Made by a program: the position numbers and the translations under genes | Notes under the pieces: generated by a model | Told to the model about the DNA's origin: nothing | Databases searched by the model: none | What the model saw: only the letters and a program-made list of their open reading frames with translations | Source of the DNA: Chrysomallon squamiferum | Lineage: Eukaryota > Mollusca > Gastropoda > Neomphalida > Peltospiridae | Length of the DNA: 64,000 nucleotides | Reading direction: 5' to 3' | Assembly: GCA_012295275.1 (NCBI GenBank) | Contig: CM022670.1 | Span: 36,009,801 to 36,073,800, forward strand | Shown here: positions 1 through 10,562 of the stretch, in pieces | Layout of the letters: every line of letters begins with the position of its first letter | How positions within the stretch are numbered: the first letter of the stretch is position 1

Positions 1-44
1 TTTCTATCAAAACTAAACTTTCTTTTTATAAATTTATCTATATA

Positions 45-1055
45 ATTCATAACGATTATTTCTTTTTTATATTTAAATGCACTTGATTTACGATTAAAAT
101 ATGTTAATCTTTTGTTGGCAACAAAATTATTTTCATCACGTGATCTCTGTCCCTACACAAGTCTCGATTTTCAGACCCTGCTGTTGTTTCTATTTGTATT
201 AGAGGGTTTTGCAGTGAGAACTGCGAAGCGAAAGTAGAAATCTTTACGTTCCATTTAATTCTTCAAATTTTTACAGTAAAAATATATATATGATTATTAA
301 TTATTATCATGTAGTACATCAACATTTTGTTTCTAGTAAGAATAAATGCATGGTGTTAAAGGAGTTATGACTGTGTGACTTTGAAAGCAGGAATTCTGAA
401 TATTTAACTAATATATATCTTTTTCTATTTAAACCCATCTTATAAGTATACTTTTTTTGGTTGATACTTTATTATTTCCAAAATTTCTTTACATATGTCT
501 ACTTTGTAATCAGAATAAAACTACACAGGGAATCATCTCCCGGAGCCCATCACTGGCGATGTAAGAGACTGTATCCGAAACTATTTCTTAATGTGGGCAC
601 GTACAAAGAGTTCGCATACCCATACACACAGAGAGGAAATTACAACAGAAGTTAAACATTTCTAAGAACTTTCACAATGTGAAAATAGAAAAAATTTCCT
701 TGAAATAAAAGTAATAGTTTGAAAAATATTTTCGATTTGTATTGATATTTCCAAAAATATTTCAGACTAAGGTTTATAATATTTTAAAGATATGTTAAAC
801 AAACATATGGTTTATTGTTGACATATGATAAATGATATTATGTTTATTATAAATTTGGTTCTTTAGTATAGTTACAAGAAGCAGTGTGCACAATAGTTTA
901 ATTTACATATAATGTCAAGATTAAATATCTATAATTATATACATATATTATTCCTTTTAATTCTTTCGCAAAATTAAAAATATATGGCATTAATTAACAT
1001 TTCTGTTAAAAATTATATGTAGGCTGGTATGTGCACTTGTACATTGAGTAATGGC
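45..1055 (+). repeat. Block A copy 1, promoter-like dispersed duplication
   Basis: About 1 kb upstream of the RING gene. Its first ~450 bases recur at about 12,255-12,735, and most of the block recurs at about 15,655-16,600 (the 630-1055 part matches 16,150-16,600). The three copies are in the same orientation and align over long stretches with point differences and microsatellite length changes. They share a palindromic E-box and an IRF-like site. No protein-coding potential is seen. It may hold the promoter and a non-coding first exon of the RING gene, since the first coding exon has an acceptor just before the ATG. Confidence 0.75.
136..240 (+). promoter_or_regulatory. Putative promoter module: palindromic E-box plus IRF-like site
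   Basis: TCACGTGA (136-143) is a palindromic CACGTG E-box of the USF/MITF/TFE type. AAGCGAAA (226-233) fits the IRF core AANNGAAA and is followed by GTAGAAA. Both motifs are conserved in all three copies of block A (12339-12346 with 12429-12436, and 15683-15690 with 15774-15781), while surrounding bases differ. The regulatory role is inferred from motif match and position about 1.8 kb upstream of the RING gene start. Confidence 0.4.
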
Positions 1056-2017
1056 AATCTCTACACAAGAATAAATAAATAGAAGTTATCAAGAATTATA
1101 TATAAAATAATCAGTTAATAATCATAATACTAATATTGATTTGATATACGAGCAAACTGAGTTACTAGTTCGGTCACGGAAAGAATTAAACTCGTAAGTC
1201 GTCACCACTGCACACACGCACACGCACACACACACACACACACATATTAAATTTCTTTTTCTGCTAATTCAAAGAAAGTAGCTCTGTAAGTATGATGACA
1301 ACAGCTTTCTCATTTTATCCAGCCTTCTATTTTTACAGTCATTACAGACCATTACAGATTATTACTGAACATTTTTATTTTTAAATTTTTAAATTTTAGA
1401 TATTCCATGACAGATCGTAGGTTTGAATTGTTCTCTTTTGCAGGGCTGCCAAAAGTTATCTAGATAGACAGGTCTTTGTATTTCTTTACATTATTCCTTT
1501 GTTACATTCATTATTGTTTCCCACATCATTATTGCTTTTTAGTTTAATTTCATTTAAAATATATCAGCTTTACTATTGTTTGTTTTCTTTATATAAAACC
1601 ATAAGCTTCGTAGAATGTTATAGTTTTGTATCTATTATAATACAAAATAATTTTTTTGGTTTCATACTAGATTTAATAACATTCTTTTTAACTTCCACAT
1701 GTGAGTGATATCTAGACAGGGATGAAAATCACAGTTTCTCTCCATATTTAATTTATTTGTGTAATTATTTCTTTATATAATTCTGTGTATGATATGATGT
1801 CATGAACAATAATAAACTATCGGCTTGCATTTTCAAGAGCTTCTAATTTTGTTGATAAACTTTATTATGTGCAAAGATTCATCTGAGTAAAAAATTAAAA
1901 ATACAAAAAACAAAAATCAGTCATTTGGAAGAATACAAACTATATGAAGTTTATATATATATGTATATATATAATACCTCTGATTTTAAAAAATAGTTTC
2001 TTGTATTTCCATTGTAG
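1056..2017. other. Non-coding upstream region with (CA)n microsatellite
   Basis: No coding exon recognised. A (CA)n run lies at about 1211-1244. The stretch ends at a splice acceptor (AG 2016-2017) seven bases before the RING gene ATG, so it is probably an intron between a non-coding first exon and the first coding exon. Confidence 0.4.
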
Positions 2018-2024
2018 AATTAAT

Positions 2025-3169
2025 ATGGCTGTGTCCAAACAAAGATGTGTGATTCTGAGTGAAGAGCTTGAACAGGAGCTTACTTGCACTGTGTGTTTTG
2101 AATTCTTTGAAAACCCTGTACTTCTACCTTGTAGTCACAGCTTCTGCAAAAAGTGTATTGATGTAAGATTTTAGCTTTTTTTAAGTATGTGTGTCTGTCT
2201 GTCAGTGTATGTGTATACATGTACATGGATGAAAATCACTGGGACCTCTAAAGATTCAGTGAAAAATTATTTCTTTTACTTTAATTTTATCTTTTTCATT
2301 TTGAAACCCAAACAGTCTATTAAATCTCAATGTGTCTGTGGTTGTACATGTGAGTGTAGCATCTACAACATGCACAGATACACAGCTTAGTTAACACGGC
2401 TTTTCTATGATTTATTTTTTGTATGTGAACATTAATGTATTGGTAGATAAGAGAATGAAATAAGAAAAAGAAGTTATTTAAAATGTTCAAGTTTAGTTCA
2501 AACCAAAAACAAGATGTAACTTTCAGCTGTTTATTTTATTATTCCTAGAGTGTTATAGAAAACTGTTCATCTCCTGTTCACTCATTTGACTGTCCATTGT
2601 GCAGAAAATTTATTAAAGTGAAAAGTCAGACAAAGGCTGATGACTTCCCCAAAAATCTTGCTCTGGGGAATCTTGTTAAGCTTCACACTGAAAAAGATGA
2701 CATGTTTCCAGATGAACTCTTCAAAGCTGACCTTCCGGATCTTGTTATTGACCGAAGTTGCCCAGAACATGGGAAACCCATGAGTATCTATTGCTATACA
2801 TGTGCTCATGCAGTGTGTGAAGAATGTTTGAAGGTGCAGCCTTGTTCAAAACACAAATCAAAAAAACTACAAGACTACTGCTCAATTCTGTTGGTGAGTT
2901 TTGATTAACCAGATTTAAAAAAATTAATGTATATATATAATATATATTGTTTTTGTGAGTTTATAAATAGTATTTCAGTATTTTTAGGTGTACTAGCAAC
3001 AAATGAGTTATTATATACTGAACCAGTAGTGTGATTTGTGAAACTTATTGAAGAATGTTTCAAACAGCTATTTATGTTCTTTAAGCAAACAGTACATACT
3101 ATTCCATTATTCATCAAAATAGCATTTAAAAAAAACAATAATAATAATAATAATAACAAAAAAAAAAAA

Positions 3170-3201
<32 letters not shown>

Positions 3202-3494
3202 AAAAAAGCACACACATTGCATCTGAGGAAAACATGAAAATAAATGTTAAGTCTTTACTTATAGCAGTGACAGAACCGAGTTACAACTGAATATCCAGAG
3301 TACTGTATCACATTATTATGATCTGGAGTCATATCTGCTTTAATCGAAATTCAGATTTGTACTGTTAAAATGACAATGATCACCGTGAAGATGTTAAGTG
3401 AAATTATTTATGTAATAAGGGTAATGTGTTAATGTGTTCTGAATGGGTAGGCTGGAAAAAGCATGCATCCAAACACAAATTCACACACACACAT

Positions 3495-3558
<64 letters not shown>

Positions 3559-4217
3559 TTAATATTATTATTATTATTGTTATTAATATTATTATATTAA
3601 TGATTTCAGAAACATATAATCACTGACATCCCTAAATTAAAAGATCTGTGTCATCGTCTGGAAGAAAATAATGGCATGCTGAATGTGTTTCTAAGTGATT
3701 TGGATGTAAGATGTTAATTTTTATTTTTTTTTTTTTTTACCGACTGAATAAATTGTTAATGTACAAGAGCACTGAAACAGTTATAATATTTTATTAATAG
3801 TAAAAATAGATCTCCCTCAATCACACTTTTATTTTAATACAGAGAACTAATTTCTTGTAACTTTTAACATTAAAATTATGTGTGTGTGTAAAATGGAAAT
3901 GTATAGAAAGATGGAAAGAAAGAAAAATAGATGGTAATTTTTCTTTTTCAGAAACATGAAGAACATCTGCAGGCTACTGTGAAATCTGAATTTGAAGCGC
4001 TTGTTACAGAGCTTAACAAGAAATGTGATCAAATGTCATCAGTAATCAAAATGAAATATGCAAGTCAAAGGCTTCATTGGAAAGAACAAAAAAAACGTTA
4101 CACACTCACTGTTTCAGAAATGAGAGATGTCACTGATGCTGTCAGAATGGCAATTAAAGAAGAAAAAGCAAGCTGTGTGTTAATGGTAGAAATCAATAAT
4201 ACTGCTTATGCAAGAAC

Positions 4218-4273
<56 letters not shown>

Positions 4274-5172
4274 ATGACTGCATATAATTAGTCTTAACAT
4301 AAATTAGATTGTGCTTTCTTTTTCATTGACAAATTATTTAAACTTTGTAATTTCACAATTTAAGAAAGCGCAAAAAGGTAGGAAAATGGATATTTTATAC
4401 AATAAATGTTTTAATTTTAAATGTTTTATAATTATTTTTATTATTTATTTTTTTATATTCATTGTTTTTTTTATTATTATTATCTGGGTTTTTTTGTTAA
4501 TCTTGCAGCTTCTAAAAAGTTGTCAAAAAAGAATGAAAGCCTTAAAGTCACCCCCCAAAAATAAAAATTATGAAAAAGTTCATGACATACCAAAATGGAA
4601 ATTACATCAGGAAGTCTATGCTGCTATCAAAGAAATCTCATTAAAAGAAGGTCATTTTTATTATTATTTTGTTTTTTTTAGTTTTTATTTATTCTGTCTT
4701 CTCTTGAAATTTAATGCAGTTTTCAAATGCAATTTTTGAACTGTTGATGTTCTCTGATCTTATCTGAATAGTCCTTAACCAAATGCCTGCTACAGCATGG
4801 CCAGAACCTAAAATACATTCATTTCAGTTTATCATTAAATAAAGCCTTTCTTTCATTCATTCCTTTTTAAAATAATCAGCATGCATTACTTGAAAACTTC
4901 TTGTAATCTGAACTAAAGAGTGGAAGTAAAGCTGAAATAATTTTGTTGTATTTGTTCATTTTTGTTTTTGCTTGTATAATTAAAGAAAAATATTTATAAT
5001 CATAATATTATTTTTCAAACTGACTTCCTCCTCCCCGTTTCTTATTATTTAGTAAATAGTAGATTAATATATTTGAATTCCTGTGCATTCAGAAGACATG
5101 TATGATGAACCAGAGAAAAGAGCTCAGCAACTGCCAGATCTGTTTTTGGATCGAAAGCTCCTGGAGGTGGAA
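2025..5172 (+). CDS. TRIM-like RING / B-box / coiled-coil protein
   Basis: Six spliced exons: 2025-2162 (exon begins 2018), 2549-2893, 3610-3705, 3952-4185, 4509-4650, 5093-5172, all with GT...AG borders and matching phases, about 345 aa. Residues ~20-75 form a C3HC4 RING (CTVC, then [10 protein letters not shown], then CPLC across the first intron). Residues ~110-155 form a B-box 2 (CPEH, CYTC, CEEC, CSKH). A charged, probably coiled-coil region follows ([15 protein letters not shown], then [19 protein letters not shown]). RING/B-box/coiled-coil proteins are usually E3 ubiquitin ligases that multimerise. No PRY-SPRY, NHL or other usual C-terminal domain is seen; NUP98-derived sequence begins instead. 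If the last exon is not spliced, translation runs on to a TAG at 5206-5208, adding about 11 residues. The start is the first ATG of the exon, in front of the RING. Confidence 0.85.
3134..3200 (+). repeat. (AAT)n microsatellite
   Basis: Imperfect AAT/AAC triplet run with an internal A tract, in the intron between the B-box and coiled-coil exons. A (TA)n/(TATG)n tract follows at about 3503-3557. Confidence 0.9.
4219..4269 (+). repeat. (GA)n microsatellite
   Basis: About 50 bases of GA dinucleotides in the intron after the fourth coding exon of the RING gene. Reading through the donor at 4186 would reach a TGA just before this run, which supports splicing at 4185. Confidence 0.9.
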
Positions 5173-5970
5173 GTGAGTGTTTCAACACTGTATGAATACC
5201 TACTTTAGAAAAAACTTATCACAAACATTATTTATTTATTTATTTATTACATATATATTAAGTAATAATTTCTAAATCTCCTTTGTAAGATTAAAACAGT
5301 TATTAAAGTTACACGAGATGATGTTAACTAATAGTTGTATTTTTGTTTTGTTTTACAAGCAAATTTTTCTTTGTTTGTGAACATTTTAATTATTGCAATT
5401 ACTTGATGATTATTTTATGACTTTATAATCAGCTGTCCTTTCAATCTGTTTACATCAAAAACTCAGCTTATTTACATTTAATTAGGTTTTATTTAATTAT
5501 TTATTTATTTTATTTTATTGTTTATTTATTAAATCATTATTTAAACTGAAACTTTTGCACTTTTCATCAACGGGTACAGTGTACAGGTATAATTTAATTC
5601 CTTAATAAAGATAAATTTTACAGTATTCGTTATTGATGTTGTTTTAAATTAACTTCATGACTTTAATGTTTGACAGGTATCTGATTCTTTCCAGATAACC
5701 ATAATAATTTCATAAATATCATTTCTAAAACATTGTCTTTTAATTAGAGAAACATCAGACCTCTGAATCTAAATTTGGAATATTTAATGATCACACAGAA
5801 GTGATTTGCTTTTCTGATATTATTTAATGCAAGATTAAGCAAATATTTGCCAAACAGAAATATTTTTTAATTATTTCTCCTATGTACATGTGAATAAATC
5901 TGTTTTGTATAAAATGTTCTGCAATGACAAAGGTTGTTACACTTTTTCAGGTGCTTTTGGTACAAATAAT
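5160..5970 (+). pseudogene. Degraded first NUP98 copy: fused introns with exons lost
   Basis: This stretch is a condensed patchwork of NUP98 intron sequence in the same order as in the minus-strand gene. 5163-5220 matches the intron after the NUP98 exon at 63422-63300 (compare 7287-7370). 5350-5480 matches the intron after 62849. 5565-5586 matches the 3' end and donor of the exon ending at 62146. 5587-5951 closely follows the intron at 62145-61779. 5952-5970 is the first ~19 bases of the exon at 61778, after which the match stops and a stop codon follows. The exons themselves are mostly deleted. It appears to be the remains of an earlier tandem unit, interrupted by the second copy that starts near 6000. 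Confidence 0.7.
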
Positions 5971-6023
5971 ATAAGTTGGTACTTATGTTAGAAGTATTTA
6001 AGTTTATTTTTCTATGTTTGCAG

Positions 6024-9000
6024 CAACATTTGGTTCTTCTACACCGTTTGGACAAAGTGAGTGAAACATCATAACCTCTTAATTAATGAGCTGAGGAATA
6101 CAAAATATATCAAGATGTAAAACAACTACTGCTGTCAAGTTTCTACCATCTTTCAGGACATAATGCACATAAATTGAGTACTAAAATATATATCTACATT
6201 CTTGATAATACCGAGGTCAGTTATAAACCACTAAAATAAATTGTTTTTGAGATTCACTACTGATTTACATTAAACAAAACACATTTATCTTTTTCTGTGT
6301 AAAGGCAGTAGTACATTTGGTGCAAAGCCAACTCCTGCATTTGGATCTTCGACTCCAGCCACAGGTGGATTGTTTGGCGCTTCCTCAACAGGTACAGGTG
6401 GATTGTTTGGTCAGACACAGACCACATCAACATTTGGCCAATCTTCCAACTTAAGTAAGGGAAATTGTTTATAGCGTACATTATGGATACTGATTATTAT
6501 ATGTATATGTATTATCTGCTCTTTGGTTGTTATATTTCATTACTTCATTAATCAAAAATTACATTTCTGACATTTGTCATGCATGGCTGTCTTTATAAAA
6601 AATAAAAAACAAAAAAGCCAAAAAATACTCCATAACTGGTAAGATTGGTCCAAAGAAAATATTATTTTCTTGTGGTCTGTAAATAAATGGAACTAAATTT
6701 ACTAATCCTGTTGTTTAACACTGTTTTGTTTCCAGCCCCTGTAATTTAGATGAATAAATTGTGATTATAACATGTAAATATCATTATAATGGTTTTGATT
6801 TTTGTTCTATATGGAATGAACAGTATTATTACTCACACAAATTCTTGTGAAATAAAAATTCATGGTTCAGTCAGTATTTTATTCTTATGTTTAAAGCGTT
6901 TTTGTGTTATTGTGAAAATACATATGGTTATTTTTTACATTTGCAGTATTTGAAAATAGTGTGTTAGAACTGTTGCTTTACTTTTATTGTATTTTCAGCA
7001 TTGAATTATTGTGATTGTATTGTTGATGAAATATTTCTTTATATTATCTTATTTCACTTGCAGCATTTGGAAGTACATGTAATAGAAGTATTACTTTGTT
7101 ATTTTATTAATATCATTATCAAATGGTTGTGATTATATTGCTGAGGAAGTATTTATATTATTTCACTTGTAGCATTTGGAAGTACACCAGCTAGTACTGC
7201 AGGAGGAAGTTTGTTTGGAACACAGACTCCTTCAGGAGGTTTGTTCTCAACTCCTGCCAGTTCTGCTTTTGGGTCAAAACCTGCTGGATTTGGAAGTGAG
7301 TGTTTCAACACAAAACATCTTTTTTTTTTTTTTTTTTTTTTATACAATGTGCCTACTTTTAAAAAATAACTTTACATAGATGTATTTTAAAAAAAAAAAA
7401 TTTTTTTTTTTTTTTTTTTTTTGATAAATTGTCTTGATTTATAAATATTCATAAAATATTTTTGGATACTTAACAAGTTGTTAATGCTACTCAAGAAGAA
7501 GTGAAATTTAGTATAAAATTAATAAATACATTTTATTTTTAATTCTTTTATGGTTGATATTTATTATATAAGATAAAATGTATTTTAATACAAAACTGAA
7601 AGTTATGATGTGTGGTTAAAAACGTAATAATTGCTTATTAACTTATTTCACCTTCATTTACTTTTTAGCAGGTTTTGGTATAGCAACATCCACAGCCTCT
7701 GGTGGACTTTTCAGTCAGACTCCAGCCCAGTCTACAGTATTTGGCCAGTCAAGACCAGGTATACCTGTAAAAAAATTCTTGTTTGTGAACATTTTAATTA
7801 TTCCAGTTACTTGATGATTATTTTAAGACATTTTAAATTAGATGTCCTTTAAATCTGTTTAGTTAAAAAACTCAGTCAGCTAGTAAGTTGTGTTCAATTT
7901 AGAATTTACTAGATTTAAATTCATAACACATAAACATGTTTCGTGTAATTTGGGTTTTATTTTTATTTTTTTATTTTTATTTATATCATTATTTTAACTG
8001 AATTTTTTGCATTGGTTCTCTGAATGACTTTTTATATATTTTGTTCCTAGTATTTGGAGCTGCTACAACACAGAATGGAACAACAGTCAAATTCAATCCC
8101 CCTCCTGGAGAAGACACAATGATGATAAATGGCAGCTCAACAAGCATACAAACAAGACATCAGTGTATTACTGCTATGAAAGAATATGAAAACAAAAGTT
8201 TAGAGGTAACTGTTTAATAGTAAATTTGTTCTTTAACCTCTTTTCAGATTTTTTACATTCTTATTTTAAGTAAATATGTAGTTACATAATGTAATTTTGT
8301 TATTAGGAACTTCGTGTGGAGGACTATTTATCCAACAGGAAAGGAAAACAAGATGGAACAGCAGGAGGTCTGTTTGGATCTACTTCAGCTTTCACTTTTG
8401 GTAGAGGTATAAAATGAATTACTTAATGAGTATTTACATGTAATTTGGGTTTTATTTATTTATTTATTTATTTTTAAAATCATTATTTAAACTGTATTTT
8501 TTGCATTGGTTCTATGGATGATTTTTTATGTATTTTGTTTCTAGTATTTGGAGATGCTACCACACAGAATATGTTAACTGTACATGTGAATAAATCTTGT
8601 TTTGTATAAAAATTTCTCAAATGATGAAGTCTGTTACACTTTTTCAGGTGCCCTTGGTACAAATACGTCTACTAGTACAGGTGGACCGTTTTGTCAGCCT
8701 GCCCAGACAGGGCAGACAGGTGGACTGTTTGGTTCAAGCAAGCCTCTGTTTGGCAACACCTCAACCAGTACAGGAACAGCCTTTGGATTTGGAGCCAGCA
8801 CAAGCCAGACAAGTTCTCTGTTTGGACAGACTCCTGCAGCAAAGGTAAAAATAACACATACTATTTATGATTTTATTTTTTTATTGAATTTTAAAATGAA
8901 GAAGCACTTCAAAGGTAAAATTAAAAGAAATTGTCATTGTTTATCATTTTAGTCTATTCACCTATATTGTTTTGTTGGTTGAAGTGTCATGCAGAATTTT

Positions 9001-10517
9001 AAACTTCTTTAATTACTTATTTTATTTTTTTCAATACTGTTTTTTTTTTTTTTGACAGTCTTTAATCAAACCCCATTGATAGATTAAAATAAATGTACAT
9101 ATTTACTAATGATATAATAAAATAAATTTACCTTTGTTCTTAGTAATTATTTTTTGATACAAAGTTGTTCAGTTGCCTTTAACCCAGGTAAATATTCATC
9201 TGTTTTCTGTTAAAGCCCTCACTGTTCGGTACCACACCAGCTGCTTCAACACAACCTTCTTTGTTTGGTACCAACACATCAACATTTGGCCAGTCAGGAG
9301 GATTTGGAACCACTGGGTTTGAAACCCAAAAAACTGTAAGTACACCTTTTAGCTAAATCAAATACTGTTTTGATATGATTTTTTTTTTACACTTAATGAT
9401 CACACAGAGATGAAAAAGATTTTCTGATATTATTATCATAAAGAAATTAAAGAAGAAGAAAAAATGTTCCAGTCTTTTCAGATGATTTTCTTATACTTTT
9501 ATTTAATTGTTTTTTCTTTTTCAGTCTGGTGATCTTTATGGAAGTAAACCTACTGGTTTTGACAAAGCCACGACAACAGCATCTACTGGATTTGGTTTTG
9601 GTACAGGCAGTAATTTGTTAGCTAAACTAGTGTCATCTACATCAACCTTAGGAATTGCAACTACTACTCCATCCTTTGGAGGTTAGTTAAAATAATTATT
9701 GTGATATCTTAGTGATGTAATAATCAAGATTATTAAATTATTAGAAATACCATAATCCAGACGTAATTGTCAAAAAATGTAATGCTGTTGCAGCTATGAG
9801 AAATAAATGATAATCATCTAACAAATAAATTTAAATAAAAAAAAGAATTAAGCAACTATTTGCCAAACAGAAATATTTGTACATGTGAATAAATCTGTTT
9901 TGTATGAATTTTTCTGCAGTGACATAAGTTGCTACACGTTTACAGGTGCTTTTGGTACAAATACTTCTACTAGTACAGGTGGACTGTTTGGTCAGCCTGC
10001 CCAGTCTGGGCAGACAGGTGGACTGTTTGGTTCAAGCAAGCCTCTGTTTGGCAACACCTCAACCAGTACAGGAACAGCCTTTGGATTTGGAGCCAGCACA
10101 AACCAGACAAGTTCTCTGTTTGGACAGACTCCTGCAGCAAAGGTAAAAATAACAAACTATATTACTGTTTCACATTTTATTTTTTTATTGAATTGTAAAA
10201 TGTAATATTTTTCTTAGTAATTATTTTTTTAATACACAATTGTGCAGTCGCCTTTAGCCGTGGTAAATATTCATCTGTTTTCTATTAAAGCCCTAACTGT
10301 TCAGTGCTATACCAGCTTCTTCAACACAACCTTCTAAATTAAATACTGTTTTGATATGACTTTTTTCGCATTTAATGATGCCACAGAAATGAAACAGCTT
10401 TTCTGATATTATTTAATGCAATATTAAGCGAATATGTTGTTAATAATTAAGAAATTAGAGAAGAAATAATAATAAAAATATCTGTATATTCTTCATCTTT
10501 TCAGATGATTTTCTTAT

Positions 10518-10562
<45 letters not shown>

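Larger units (their letters stand above)
6550..9820 (+). repeat. Inverted duplication, left arm (NUP98 exons and introns)
   Basis: Reads almost base for base as the reverse complement of the window end: 6550 pairs with 64000, and similarity continues through introns and exons to about 9820 against about 60,560. Introns are as similar as exons, pointing to a recent DNA-level duplication or gene conversion rather than a retrocopy. Breaks in colinearity occur at 8407-8590, where the copy is internally rearranged, and at the end near 9830. Confidence 0.9.

Noticed and set aside
461-655. 64-codon open frame within block A
   Set aside because: The matching part of block A copy 3 does not keep the same frame, and there is no domain or splice support.
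2905-3222. Minus-strand frame with a Leu/Phe run
   Set aside because: It is the complement of AAT and A tracts in an intron.
8597-8857. Overlapping open frames on both strands across the FG exon
   Set aside because: They are shadows of the FG exon 8648-8844, and the same shadows recur at every copy of that exon (9946 and 61,582-61,778).
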